In this document: positions 52,391-61,374 of the stretch, in pieces
How positions within the stretch are numbered: position 1 is the stretch's first letter
How the letters are laid out: the number at the start of each line of letters is the position of its first letter
Assembly: GCF_019857225.1 (NCBI RefSeq)
Contig: NZ_JAFJSY010000013.1
Location: forward strand, 120,013 to 184,012
Source of the DNA: Streptomyces plumbidurans
Lineage (GTDB): Bacteria > Actinomycetota > Actinomycetes > Streptomycetales > Streptomycetaceae
DNA length: 64,000 nt
Reading direction: 5' to 3'
Position numbers and translations under genes: made by a program
Notes under the pieces: generated by a model
The model's input: the letters and a program-made list of their open reading frames with translations, nothing else
What the model was told of the DNA's origin: nothing
The model's database searches: none

Positions 52391-53587
52391 TCAGTCGTGG
52401 TGGTTGCCGGTCAGGGAGTGCAGCGCGTGTGCCAGCGCGCGCTGGAGCGCGAACTGGCCCGCGCCGACCAGTCCCGCGTCCGCGCCGAGGCTGGCCCGCT
52501 CGATCACCAGGTGCTGGGTGACCAGCGGATGGCAGCCCTCGTAGAGCTGGCTGCGGACGGCTGCGACGAACGGCTCCAGGGTGGAGAGGATGCCGCCGAG
52601 GTACACGGCGTCGGGGTTGAAGAAGTTGACGTTGGCGGCCAGCACCTGGCCGAGGTAGCGACCGGCCTGCCGCACGGCGCGGGTCGCCTCGGGGTCGGAG
52701 TCGGAGGCGAGGCGTACGACGTCCTCGGTGCTGGTCACGGTGAGTCCGCGCTCGCGCAGGATGCGGACCAGGGCCGCGCCGGAGGCGACCGTCTCCAGGC
52801 ATCCGGTGTTGCCGCAGGAGCAGGGGATGTCGTGCCCGGCCTCGACCCGGACATGGGTGATCTCGCCGGCCGCGCCGGTGCCGCCGCGGTAGAGGCGGCC
52901 GTCGGCGATGACGCCCGCGCCGATCGCCGTACCGGTCTTCACCATGATCGACTGGCGGCGGCCCGCGGGCTGCACGGTGTGCTCGCCGACGGCCATGCAG
53001 TTGGCGTCGTTCTCGATGGCCGCCGGGACGCCGAAGCGGTCCTCCAACCAGGCGCGGACGGGGAAGCGGTTCCAGCCGGGCATCCGGGACGGCAGCGTGA
53101 CCATGCCGGAGGCGACGTCGACCGGTCCGGGCAGGGACAGGCCCACGCCGCGCAGCAGGCTGCGGCCGTGCCGGTCGGCCAGGTCCGCCAGGGTCTCGGC
53201 GAGTCCCGGCAGCGCCCCGTCGGGTCCGTCGGCGGTCGGGAACGGCACGGTCGACACCTCGGTGAGGCCGCCGCCCGGCAGCACCACGCCCACATGGGCG
53301 TGCCGGCCGCCGAGTTCCGCCGCCACCGCGAACCCGTCGCTGCCGCCGAGGCGCAGCACCTTCCGCGGCCGTCCGCCGGCGGAGGAGACCGTGCCCTCCT
53401 CGGCGACCAGGCCGAGGTCCAGCAGCTGGCTCACCGTGAAGGAGACCGTCGAGGGTGCGGCGCCGAGCAGGGCGCCGATCTCCGTACGGGTGGTGGCCTG
53501 CCCGGAGGCGAGCAGTTCGAGGACGCGCTCGGCCAGCGAGGAGACGCCCGCGCTGTGCTTACGCCTCGGCGGACTTTTTTCAGTCAT
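52391..53587 (-). CDS. ROK-family transcriptional repressor
   Basis: 398 aa from the ATG at 53587. N-terminal winged helix-turn-helix ('ATTRTEIGALLGAAPSTVSFTVSQLLDLGL'), followed by a ROK domain: 'GVGLSLPGPVD', 'ENDANCMAVGE', 'KTGTAIGAGVIADGRLYRGG', 'GEITH' and the zinc motif 'CSCGNTGCLE'. ROK repressors sense sugars or sugar phosphates and control adjacent catabolic genes. It is divergent from the peptide-type ABC operon that ends in a ROK sugar kinase. The intergenic region holds repeated motifs that could be its operators. Confidence 0.93.
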   Translation of the reverse strand: MTEKSPPRRKHSAGVSSLAERVLELLASGQATTRTEIGALLGAAPSTVSFTVSQLLDLGLVAEEGTVSSAGGRPRKVLRLGGSDGFAVAAELGGRHAHVGVVLPGGGLTEVSTVPFPTADGPDGALPGLAETLADLADRHGRSLLRGVGLSLPGPVDVASGMVTLPSRMPGWNRFPVRAWLEDRFGVPAAIENDANCMAVGEHTVQPAGRRQSIMVKTGTAIGAGVIADGRLYRGGTGAAGEITHVRVEAGHDIPCSCGNTGCLETVASGAALVRILRERGLTVTSTEDVVRLASDSDPEATRAVRQAGRYLGQVLAANVNFFNPDAVYLGGILSTLEPFVAAVRSQLYEGCHPLVTQHLVIERASLGADAGLVGAGQFALQRALAHALHSLTGNHHD

Positions 53588-53704
53588 GGACGAAACAACT
53601 TCCGTCTTCGGCTCTCGGAGCGACGAGCGTAGGCCAATCCAGACCCCTCCAGGCTTTTTCCAGAACAGCAGAAACAGACTTTTTACAGCGACGCGTCTGT
53701 TTCT
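53571..53704. promoter_or_regulatory. Candidate ROK operators: three 13-bp motifs and a 10-bp inverted repeat
   Basis: Three copies of RGRCTTTTTNCAG lie at 53571-53583, 53651-53663 and 53676-53688, all in the same orientation; the first covers the first codons of the repressor gene. An exact inverted repeat, AGAAACAGAC (53670-53679) and GTCTGTTTCT (53695-53704), brackets the third copy with a 15-bp loop. Both lie between the divergent ROK repressor and importer genes. The T-rich motif contrasts strongly with the local GC content. Confidence 0.55.
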
Positions 53705-53763
53705 TCGGACAGGCGGGTCGTTGACTGTCCTCACCCCGCTCGAGCCCATCAACGAGGAGAGTC

Positions 53764-55518
53764 ATGTCCCCTGCCCGCACGAGACTCCTGGCCGGTGTCA
53801 CCCTCTCCGCGTGCGCGCTGCTGCTCGCGGGCTGCTCCGGGTCGACCGGTTCGTCGTCCGCGTCGAAGGACTCCATCAACTACGCGCTGCCCGCGAACTT
53901 CACGCCGAACTGGATCCTGCCGATCGGCACGGCGGCGCACTTGAACACCAACAACAGCTCCATCTCGCACACCCTGTGGGAGCCGCTGATCGCGTACGAC
54001 GGCTCGACCGGCAAGATCGGCTGGAACAAGGCCGGTTCGATTGCCACGGCCGCCGACTTCGCCGCCGACAACAAGAGCGTGAAGATCACGCTGGGCGACC
54101 GTCACTGGAGCGACGGAAAACCGGTCACCTCACGGGACGTGAAGTTCTGGTTCGACCTGATCAAGGCGAACAAGAAGGAGTGGGCGGGCTATTCGCCCGG
54201 CCAGGCGCCCGACAACTGGACGTCCCTGAAGGCCGACGACGACCGCCACTTCACGCTGACCTTCGACAAGGCCTACAACCCGCAGTGGATGCTGGCGAAC
54301 GAGCTGTCGGAGATCATCCCGCTCCCGCAGCACACCTGGGACCAGGGCGGCGATCCGGTCAAGACGTGGATGTACCTCAACAACGCGGCCAAGAACATCG
54401 GGAGTTACGCCTCCAACCCGCTGTGGAAGACGATCAGCGGCCCCTACGCCGTGAAGTCCTTCTCCACCGCCGGCAAGGTCGTCCTCGCCGCCAACAAGAA
54501 GTACGACGGCGGCGAGAAGCCGGGCATCCCCACGGTGAACCTGCTGCCGTTCACCACGGCGGACGCCGAGAAGAACGCCCTGCGCTCCGGGAGCGTCGAC
54601 TACGGCTACATCGAGGCGACCGACCTCGACCAGAAGGAGAGCTTCACCGCGCGGGGCTACGAGGTGAAGCCGTGGTCGGGCTGGGCGATCACCTATATGC
54701 CGTACAACTTCAACAACCCGTCGATGGGGCCGGTGTTCAAGCAGCTCTACGCCCGCCAGGCGATCCAGCGCTCGATCGACCAGACGACCATCGCGAAGGT
54801 CGTCTTCAGCGGCACCGCCGTCCCCGGCTACGGCCCCATCCCCACCGCGCAGGCCTCCGCCTTCGTCTCGCAGACGCAGAAGAACAACCCGTACCCGTTC
54901 TCCACGAGCGCGGCCAGGGCGCTGCTCACCTCGCACGGCTGGAGCGAGCGGGGCGGGGTGATGACCTGCACGAGCCCGGGCAGCGGGGCGAGCCAGTGCG
55001 GTGCCGGGGTCGCCAAGGGGACGAAGTTCCAGATGCAGGTGCTCTCGCAGTCCGGCTCGGCCGTCACGGACAACATGATGAGCGCGATCCAGTCCTCGCT
55101 CGCGAAGACCGGCATCAAGTTCTCCATCAAGACCGCGCCGGTCAACTCCGTGCTCTCGCAGACCCCGCAGTGCACGGCGAGCCAGTCGATCTGCAAGTGG
55201 CAGCTGTCCTTCTTCGGCACGGCGGGCAGCTGGTACTTCCCGGCCTTCCCGACCGGTGACTCCCTCTTCCAGTCCAAGGGCGGCTCGAACTTCGGCAACT
55301 ACTCCGACGCCAAGGTCGACCGGCTCGTCAGCACGTCCACGACGTCGAGTTCGAACCAGGCGATCCAGGACTACAGCACCTCCCTCGCCAAGGACCTGCC
55401 GGTGATCTGGCTGCCGGAGCCCGACTACCAGATCTCGGTGATGAAGAAGGGGCTCGGCGGCTTCGCCCAGGACTCGCTCGCCAACTTCCACCCGGCGCAG
55501 TGGAAGTGGACCAGCTGA
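53764..55518 (+). CDS. Peptide-type (SBP family 5) ABC substrate-binding lipoprotein
   Basis: 584 aa; GAGGAG lies just before the ATG. Lipobox 'LLLAGC' at ~Cys22. Family-5 features: 'NNSSISHTLWEPLIAYDG', 'KITLGDRHWSDGKPVTSRDVKFW', 'KTISGPYAVKSF' and 'QAIQRSIDQTTIAKVVFSG'. The family carries di- and oligopeptides, nickel or oligosaccharides. The neighbouring sugar kinase and ROK regulator argue for a saccharide or glycopeptide ligand here. First gene of a five-gene operon. Confidence 0.92.
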   Translation: MSPARTRLLAGVTLSACALLLAGCSGSTGSSSASKDSINYALPANFTPNWILPIGTAAHLNTNNSSISHTLWEPLIAYDGSTGKIGWNKAGSIATAADFAADNKSVKITLGDRHWSDGKPVTSRDVKFWFDLIKANKKEWAGYSPGQAPDNWTSLKADDDRHFTLTFDKAYNPQWMLANELSEIIPLPQHTWDQGGDPVKTWMYLNNAAKNIGSYASNPLWKTISGPYAVKSFSTAGKVVLAANKKYDGGEKPGIPTVNLLPFTTADAEKNALRSGSVDYGYIEATDLDQKESFTARGYEVKPWSGWAITYMPYNFNNPSMGPVFKQLYARQAIQRSIDQTTIAKVVFSGTAVPGYGPIPTAQASAFVSQTQKNNPYPFSTSAARALLTSHGWSERGGVMTCTSPGSGASQCGAGVAKGTKFQMQVLSQSGSAVTDNMMSAIQSSLAKTGIKFSIKTAPVNSVLSQTPQCTASQSICKWQLSFFGTAGSWYFPAFPTGDSLFQSKGGSNFGNYSDAKVDRLVSTSTTSSSNQAIQDYSTSLAKDLPVIWLPEPDYQISVMKKGLGGFAQDSLANFHPAQWKWTS

Positions 55519-55521
55519 GGC

Positions 55522-56481
55522 ATGGAAACTCTTCTCTATCTGGTCCGGCGGGCGCTCCAGGCCCTCGTGGTGATCCTCATCGTCACGATCGTGGTCTTCT
55601 GCCTGCTGCACGCGCTGCCCGGGGGTCCCGCACGCGGGATCCTCGGACCGCAGGCGACGGCACAGCAGATCGCGGCGTTCAACCACGAGCAGGGCCTGGA
55701 CCGTTCGCTGCCGGTCCAGTACCTCTACTACCTGCGCACGCTGCTGCACGGCGACCTGGGCACGTCGTACACCCTCAACGAGGGCGTCTCCCAGCTCATC
55801 GGGCAGCGCCTGCCGAGGACGCTGGTGCTGACGGTGCTGTCGGCCCTGGTCGGGCTGCTGCTGGCGATCCCGCTCGGCATGTGGCAGGCGGTGCGGCGCA
55901 ACAAGCCCGCCGACTACGTGATCACCACGCTGAGCTTCGTCGCGTACTCGACGCCGGTGTACTTCCTGGGCCTGATCCTGGTGCTTGTCTTCACCCAGAC
56001 CCTGCACTGGTTCCCCTCTCAGGCACCCCAAGGGGACACGCTGGCCCAGGTGTTCGCAGACCCGATGGCCCTCGTGCTGCCGGTCGTCACGGGCGCGGCC
56101 TCCATGGTGGCCGTCTTCAGCCGCTACATGCGCGCCGCGACCCTGGAGAACCTCTCCGAGGACTACGTCCGCACCGCGCGGGCGGGCGGCTCGCGGCAGG
56201 GGGCGATCCTGTTCCGGCACGTGTTCCGCAACTCGCTGACCCCGGTGATCGCGATGCTCGGCTACTACGTGCCCGTCCTGTTCGGCGGTGCGCTCGTCGT
56301 CGAGCAGCTCTTCAACTACCCGGGCATGGGGCTGCTGTTCTGGAGCGCCGCGCAGTCCTCCGACTATCCGGTGCTGCTCGGCTGCGTCCTCGTCATCTCC
56401 GTCGCGACGGTCGTCGGCACTTTGCTCGCCGACGTGGTCCAACGGGTGGTCGATCCTCGAGTGAAGGCGGGCCGCGCATGA
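55522..56481 (+). CDS. Peptide-type ABC permease (DppB-like)
   Basis: 319 aa, starting 3 bp after the binding-protein stop. Typical DppB layout: N-terminal TM and 'GPQATAQQIAAFNHEQGLDRSLPVQYLYYL', then five more helices. The EAA-type loop 'ARAGGSRQGAILFRHVFRNSL' contacts the ATPase. The C-terminus 'DVVQRVVDPRVK' is typical. It overlaps the next permease gene (ATGA). Confidence 0.94.
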   Translation: METLLYLVRRALQALVVILIVTIVVFCLLHALPGGPARGILGPQATAQQIAAFNHEQGLDRSLPVQYLYYLRTLLHGDLGTSYTLNEGVSQLIGQRLPRTLVLTVLSALVGLLLAIPLGMWQAVRRNKPADYVITTLSFVAYSTPVYFLGLILVLVFTQTLHWFPSQAPQGDTLAQVFADPMALVLPVVTGAASMVAVFSRYMRAATLENLSEDYVRTARAGGSRQGAILFRHVFRNSLTPVIAMLGYYVPVLFGGALVVEQLFNYPGMGLLFWSAAQSSDYPVLLGCVLVISVATVVGTLLADVVQRVVDPRVKAGRA

Positions 56482-57362
56482 GTGCCGTACTGCAGTCCAC
56501 CACGCCGACCGCCGAGCCGGTCGCCAACTACCGGTTGTCCCTGCGGCGGTTCACCCGCAACCGGCTGGCGGTCGCCGGGCTCGTGGTGGTCGTGCTCTTC
56601 CTGCTGTTCTGCTTCGTCGGGCCGCTGCTGTACTCCACCGACCAGACCCACACCGACCTCCACCAGGTCAACCTCGGGCCGGGCGGGGCCCACTGGCTGG
56701 GGACGGACGCGGTGGGGCACGACGAGGTGGGGCGGCTCATGTTCGGCGGGCAGGTCTCGCTGCTCGTGGGACTCGCGGCCGGCGTTCTCGCGACCGTCAT
56801 CGGCACGCTGTGGGGTGCCACGGCGGGCTACGCGGGCGGCTGGGCCGACGCGGTGATGATGCGGGTCGTCGACGCCGGCATCGCCATCCCCGCGCTGTTC
56901 ATCCTGCTGGTCGTCTCCGCGATCACGACCCCGGACACCCTCGGGCTCATCCTCGTCCTCGGGCTGGTGTCGTGGCTGGTCCCGTCCCGGCTGGTGCGGG
57001 CGGAGACGCTCACCCTCAAGAGCCGTGACTACGTGCTGACCCTGCGCGCGACCGGCGGCACGCACGGCCGGGCGATCGCCCGGCACATCCTGCCCAACTC
57101 GGTGTCGACGATCGTGGTCGCGGCCACCTTCCAGGTCGCCGACGCGATCCTGCTCGTCGCGTACGTGTCGTATCTGGGCCTCGGCGTGCAGCCGCCGAAG
57201 ACGGACTGGGGCGGGATGCTGTCGGCCGGTCTGACGGCGGCGTACTCGGGACGCTGGTGGCTGATCGTCCCACCGGGCCTGGCGATCATCCTCGTCGTGT
57301 GCGCGTTCAACGCGATCGGCGACGGGCTGCGGGACGCGTTCGACGTGAGGGGGCGGGGATGA
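56478..57362 (+). CDS. Peptide-type ABC permease (DppC-like)
   Basis: 294 aa; the ATG overlaps the DppB-like stop. Features of DppC: 'RRFTRNRLAVAGLVVVVLF', 'HWLGTDAVGHDEVGRLMFGGQVSLLVGL', and the EAA-type loop 'LRATGGTHGRAIARHILPNS'. About six membrane helices. The C-terminal 'CAFNAIGDGLRDAFD' is the usual DppC ending. It overlaps the ATPase gene (ATGA). Confidence 0.94.
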   Translation: MSAVLQSTTPTAEPVANYRLSLRRFTRNRLAVAGLVVVVLFLLFCFVGPLLYSTDQTHTDLHQVNLGPGGAHWLGTDAVGHDEVGRLMFGGQVSLLVGLAAGVLATVIGTLWGATAGYAGGWADAVMMRVVDAGIAIPALFILLVVSAITTPDTLGLILVLGLVSWLVPSRLVRAETLTLKSRDYVLTLRATGGTHGRAIARHILPNSVSTIVVAATFQVADAILLVAYVSYLGLGVQPPKTDWGGMLSAGLTAAYSGRWWLIVPPGLAIILVVCAFNAIGDGLRDAFDVRGRG

Positions 57363-59038
57363 GCGGCACTCAATCGAGGACGGAGGCTGCGGCGGAGGTG
57401 GAGCCGGAGAGGGTGCTGGAGGTCGAGGGGCTCGGGGTGACGTTCGGCACGGACACCGGCGACGTACCCGCGGTATGTGACATTGCACTGCACGTGCGGC
57501 CCGGCGAGACCCTCGCCCTCGTCGGCGAGTCCGGCTCCGGCAAGTCCACGGTCGCCCTGGCCGCGCTCGGCCTGCTGCCCGGCAACGCGCGCGTCTCGGG
57601 CCGGGTCACGGTCGGCGGCACGCAGATCGTGGGTTCCGGCGAGGCCGAACTCGCCCGGCTGCGCGGCCGTACCGCCTCGATGGTCTTCCAGGAGCCGGCC
57701 ACCGCGCTGGACCCGCTCACCCGCATCGGGGCGCAGATCGCCGAGGTCATCCGCAACCACCGGCCCCTCTCGCGCGCCGAGGCCGCCCGTGAGGCGGTCG
57801 AACTTCTGCGCAGGGTCGGCATTCCCGAGCCGGAGCGACGGGCGTCGGCGTTCCCGTTCCAGCTGTCCGGCGGCCAGCGGCAGCGGGTCGTCATCGCGAT
57901 GGCGATCGCCAACTCGCCGAGCCTGCTGATCGCGGACGAGCCCACGACGGCCCTGGACGTGACGGTGCAGGCCGAAATCCTCGATCTGCTGCGGCAGTTG
58001 GCGGCCGACTCCGGCACCGGCGTCCTCCTCGTCACCCACAACATGGGCGTGGTCGCCGACTTCGCCGACCGGGTCGCGGTGATGCTGCGCGGCGAGATCG
58101 TGGAGACGGGGCCGGTGGAGCAGGTGTTGCTGCGCCCCTCGCACGAGTACACGCAACGGCTGCTCGCGGTGGTCCCGCGGCTGGCCCTCAGCGGCGAGGA
58201 CGCCCCGGCGCGGGAGGGTGCGGCCGTGGTGGAACTGCGGGACGTCTCCGTGCGGTTCGGGCGCGGGCCGTCGGCGGTGCGGGCCCTGGACGGGGTGACG
58301 CTCGACGTCCGCCCCGGCGAGACCGTGGGCCTCGTGGGCGAGTCCGGTTCCGGCAAGTCGACGGCGGCCCGGGTCGCCCTCGGCCTGATCCCGCCGGACG
58401 CCGGGTCGGTGTCGCTGTTCGGTACGGACCTGAAGCGCACCCGGGGCCGGAAGCGTCGGGCCCTGCTGTCCGGGGTGGGCGTGGTGTTCCAGGACCCGGT
58501 GGCCTCGCTGGACGCGCGGATGAGCGTGGCCGAGTGCGTCGCCGAACCGCTGCGGATGCACCGCCGGGGCATGTCGTCGGCCGACCGGCGGGCCCGGGTC
58601 GCGGAGGTGCTCGAACTGGTGCGGCTGCCCAAGGAGTTGGCGGCCAGAGGACCGCGCGAGCTGTCCGGGGGGCAGCGCCAGCGCGTCAGCCTGGCCCGCT
58701 CCCTCGTCCTCGAACCCCGGCTGCTGGTCGCGGACGAGCCGACCAGCGCGCTGGACGTCAGCGTGCAGCGCACGGTGCTCGAGGTGATCGCCGAGCTGCA
58801 GCGCGAACTGGGCTTCGCCTGTCTCTTCGTCTCCCACGATCTCGCGGTGGTGCAGGAGTTCGCCCAGCGGGTCGTCGTCATGCGGGCCGGCCGGGTCGAG
58901 GAGCAGGGGCCCACCATGTCCACCCTGCTGCGGCCCCGCAGCGACTACACGCGACGGCTCATCGCGGCCGTGCCCGTGCCGGATCCGGTGGTGCAGCGGC
59001 GCCGCCGGGCGCAGGAACGAACGGAGGCCACTGCGTGA
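57359..59038 (+). CDS. Fused ABC ATPase (DppD-DppF in one chain)
   Basis: 559 aa with two complete ATPase domains. Domain 1: Walker A 'GESGSGKST', signature 'LSGGQRQR', Walker B 'LLIADEPT', 'VTHNMG'. Domain 2 repeats them: 'GESGSGKST', 'LSGGQRQR', 'LLVADEPT', 'VSHDLA'. In most Dpp/Opp systems these are separate proteins (D and F); here the fusion gives one heterodimer-like chain. The oligopeptide-importer C-terminal motif ('HEYTQRLLAVVP' and 'SDYTRRLIAAVP') follows each domain. The start overlaps the DppC-like stop. Confidence 0.94.
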   Translation: MSGTQSRTEAAAEVEPERVLEVEGLGVTFGTDTGDVPAVCDIALHVRPGETLALVGESGSGKSTVALAALGLLPGNARVSGRVTVGGTQIVGSGEAELARLRGRTASMVFQEPATALDPLTRIGAQIAEVIRNHRPLSRAEAAREAVELLRRVGIPEPERRASAFPFQLSGGQRQRVVIAMAIANSPSLLIADEPTTALDVTVQAEILDLLRQLAADSGTGVLLVTHNMGVVADFADRVAVMLRGEIVETGPVEQVLLRPSHEYTQRLLAVVPRLALSGEDAPAREGAAVVELRDVSVRFGRGPSAVRALDGVTLDVRPGETVGLVGESGSGKSTAARVALGLIPPDAGSVSLFGTDLKRTRGRKRRALLSGVGVVFQDPVASLDARMSVAECVAEPLRMHRRGMSSADRRARVAEVLELVRLPKELAARGPRELSGGQRQRVSLARSLVLEPRLLVADEPTSALDVSVQRTVLEVIAELQRELGFACLFVSHDLAVVQEFAQRVVVMRAGRVEEQGPTMSTLLRPRSDYTRRLIAAVPVPDPVVQRRRRAQERTEATA

Positions 59039-60024
59039 CACGAGGTCCCGAGGTGATCGCGGGCGTCGACATCGGCGGCACGACCACCCAAGTGGTCCTG
59101 TGCGCGGAGGACTTCGGCATCGTCGACCGGCTGGAGGTGGCGACCCCGGCGGCGGACGGCGGGGCGGCGATGGTGGGCGCCGCCCTGGAGTGCGTACGGC
59201 GCCTCCTGGGCCGTACGCCCGCGCGGCTGCTGGCCGTGGGGGTCGGGGCGGCCGGGGTGGTGGACGCGCGGGCCGGGCGGATCCTGGTGGCGAGCGACTC
59301 GTTCCGCGACTGGGCCGGGTTCGAGGTGACCTCGGAGGTCGAACGGGCCCTGGGCGTGCCGGCGTTCCTCGACAACGACGTCAACGCGTTCCTGCGCGGC
59401 GAGGCGACGGCCGGTGCCGTCGCGGGCGTACCGCATGTGCTCGGCATGACGCTGGGCACCGGGGTCGGCGGGGCGCTGTGGCTGAACGGCGGCCTGTACG
59501 ACGGCCCGCACGGCGCGGCCGGCGAGATCGGGCATGTGCCGGGCTTCGGTGATCTGCCGTGCACCTGCGGCGGTCGCGGCCATCTGGAGACCCTGGCCTC
59601 GGGCCGCTCCATCTCCGCCCGCTACGGCGAGCGCACCGGCCGGTCGGTCAGCGCCCGCGGGGTGGCCGAGTCGGCCTCACTGGGGGATGCGGACGCGCTC
59701 GCCGTGTACGAGGCGGCGGGCGCCGGTGTGGCCCGTGCGCTGCTGATCACGGCGGGCCTGCTGGATGTCACCACGTTCGTGATCGGCGGGGGCGTCAGCC
59801 GTTCCTGGTCGCTGGTGGAGCCGTCGATCCGGCGCGCCCTGGCCGCCGAACCCCCGGTCAGCGGGCGCCCGCTGACGGTCCTGCCCGCGGGCCTCGGCGG
59901 CGACGCGGTCGCGGTCGGGGCGGCGGCGCGGGCGCGCGCGGAGCTCGATCCGCACCGGGCCTTTGCGGGGGACGCCTGGCCGTCCACGGACGAAGGGTGC
60001 CCCCTCGGTGAGGGGGCACCCTGA
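59035..60024 (+). CDS. ROK-family sugar kinase
   Basis: 329 aa from a GTG overlapping the ATPase stop (GTGA). 'GVDIGGTTTQVVL' is the phosphate loop; 'FLDNDVNAFLRGEA' and 'GMTLGTGVGGALWLNGGLY' follow. The catalytic Asp lies in the 'DND' segment, and the zinc motif is 'CTCGGRGHLE'. Unlike the ROK repressor it has no DNA-binding domain. ROK kinases phosphorylate glucose, N-acetylglucosamine, N-acetylmannosamine or related sugars. Its place as the last gene of the import operon indicates that the imported compound yields a sugar that is then trapped as the phosphate. The last codons form a terminator-like hairpin. Confidence 0.9.
   Translation: MTRGPEVIAGVDIGGTTTQVVLCAEDFGIVDRLEVATPAADGGAAMVGAALECVRRLLGRTPARLLAVGVGAAGVVDARAGRILVASDSFRDWAGFEVTSEVERALGVPAFLDNDVNAFLRGEATAGAVAGVPHVLGMTLGTGVGGALWLNGGLYDGPHGAAGEIGHVPGFGDLPCTCGGRGHLETLASGRSISARYGERTGRSVSARGVAESASLGDADALAVYEAAGAGVARALLITAGLLDVTTFVIGGGVSRSWSLVEPSIRRALAAEPPVSGRPLTVLPAGLGGDAVAVGAAARARAELDPHRAFAGDAWPSTDEGCPLGEGAP
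59994..60022 (+). terminator. Hairpin terminator overlapping the end of the ROK kinase gene
   Basis: An exact 11-bp stem: AGGGTGCCCCC (59994-60004) and GGGGGCACCCT (60012-60022) with a 7-nt loop. The TGA stop (60022-60024) begins at the last base of the stem, so the hairpin lies in the final codons. A GGTTT run follows. It sits between two convergent genes and may end both transcripts. Confidence 0.78.
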
Positions 60025-60060
60025 TGGTTTCGTCCAAGGACGCGGATCGGGCGAGGCCGG

Positions 60061-61017
60061 TCAGGCGAGGCCGGCCGACTTCAGCCAGGCCTTGGCGACG
60101 TCCAGCGGGTCCTTGTTGTCCTGCAGCTGGGTGTCCAGCTTCAACAGGGCCGCGGTGTCCAGCTTGGCCGAGACCGCGTTGAGGGCGGAGACGCCCTTCG
60201 AGGGCAGACCGCTCTTGTAGACCAGCGGCTGCACGTTCTCGAAGCCGAAGAGGAGCTTCGGGTCCTGCAGGACCACGAAGTTCTCCTTGGAGATCGTCGG
60301 GTCCGTGGTGAAGATGTCCGCGGCCTGCACGGTGTTCTTCTTCAGCGCCGCCTGGGTCAGCGGGCCGCCCGCGTCCAGCGCCTTGAAGCCCTTGAACTCC
60401 AGGCCGTAGACCGACTTCAGGCCCACCAGGCCCTGCTGCCGGGTCTGGAACTCCGGCGAGGCACCGATGGTCAGGTCCTTCGCCACGTCCTTGAGGTCGG
60501 CGATGCTGGACTTGTCCGTCAGCTTGTACTTGTCGGCCGTGGCCTTGTTCAGCGTGACGGAGTCCTTGTTCTGCGCCGAGGCCGGGTCCAGCAGGGTGAG
60601 CTTGGAGTCCAGCTTGGCCTCGATCGCGGCCGTGGTGGCCTCGACCGTCTTGGGCGCCGCCTTCGGGTCGAGGTAGGCCAGCAGCGCGCCGTTGTACTCC
60701 GGCAGCACGGTGATGGAGCCGTTCTTCAGCAGCCCGTACGTGGTCTCCCGGCTGCCGATGTTCGGCTTGTAGGTGACCTTGACGCCCTTGGCCTTCAGGG
60801 CCTCGCCGTAGATGTCGGCGAGCAGGATGCTCTCGGCGAAGTTGTTCGATCCGACGACCACCGTCTTGCCGTCGGACTTGCCCGCCTGGAGCGGGTCGGA
60901 GGACTTGTCGTTGTCGGAGGAGCCACATCCCGCCAGCAGGGCCGTGGTCGCGGCAAGCGCGACGGCCGCCGCGGAGTAGCTCTTGATGGACCTGCTGCGT
61001 GGGGCGTTGGAAGTCAC
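60061..61017 (-). CDS. Osmoprotectant/choline-type ABC substrate-binding lipoprotein
   Basis: 318 aa from a GTG at 61017. Lipobox 'LLAGC' (~Cys31). The mature protein has the OpuC/ProX-type pattern: 'VVVGSNNFAESILLADIYGEAL', 'IGSRETTYGLLKNGSITVLPEYNGALL', 'DLTIGASPEFQTRQQGLVGL' and 'AADIFTTDPTISKENF'. The family binds glycine betaine, choline or other quaternary amines. No permease or ATPase gene lies within the window. The gene downstream on its strand direction is the convergent ROK kinase, so it is transcribed alone here. Confidence 0.9.
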   Translation of the reverse strand: MTSNAPRSRSIKSYSAAAVALAATTALLAGCGSSDNDKSSDPLQAGKSDGKTVVVGSNNFAESILLADIYGEALKAKGVKVTYKPNIGSRETTYGLLKNGSITVLPEYNGALLAYLDPKAAPKTVEATTAAIEAKLDSKLTLLDPASAQNKDSVTLNKATADKYKLTDKSSIADLKDVAKDLTIGASPEFQTRQQGLVGLKSVYGLEFKGFKALDAGGPLTQAALKKNTVQAADIFTTDPTISKENFVVLQDPKLLFGFENVQPLVYKSGLPSKGVSALNAVSAKLDTAALLKLDTQLQDNKDPLDVAKAWLKSAGLA

Positions 61018-61374
61018 GATTCCCGTTCCGGACTCGGGGGATTGATGAAAGGCAAACTCTGGAACTGATCCAATCCAGCCCGTTCTTACTCAGTCAAGAC
61101 CCAACCGGGTTACCGATTGGCCTCAATGCGTGATCAGTTGTAAATGCAGTGTGAACGGATCGGCAGGGAAGCGGAGGCTCTTTGTAATGGATTCTTGACT
61201 TAGGGCGACGGTCTTGATCGTTCAATGAGGCGGTAGTCTCACGGCAGTTGGCGTCGGTCACAGCGGCAACGGCGGTCACTCCGGTGCCGTCCTGCACCAC
61301 TCCCAACGATCAGAATCAGTCATCATCCGCATCCGCGGGGTCGCGCGGGATGAGACCCCCATGAAGGAGGTCCG
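61018..61374. other. 357-bp divergent intergenic region, AT-richer than its surroundings
   Basis: I see no gene; a 70-codon minus frame at 61094-61306 has no ribosome binding site and unlike-coding composition. The region must hold promoters for both the osmoprotectant-binding gene (minus) and the second sensor kinase (plus). Confidence 0.6.
61068..61097 (-). promoter_or_regulatory. Putative promoter of the osmoprotectant-binding lipoprotein gene
   Basis: On the minus strand TTGACT (61097-61092) and TTGGAT (61073-61068) are 18 bp apart, with the start codon 51 bp further on. The -35 is close to the HrdB consensus and the -10 is moderate. Confidence 0.45.

Noticed and set aside
61094..61306. 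70-codon minus-strand frame
   Set aside because: Non-coding-like composition in an AT-rich divergent promoter region, no ribosome binding site.
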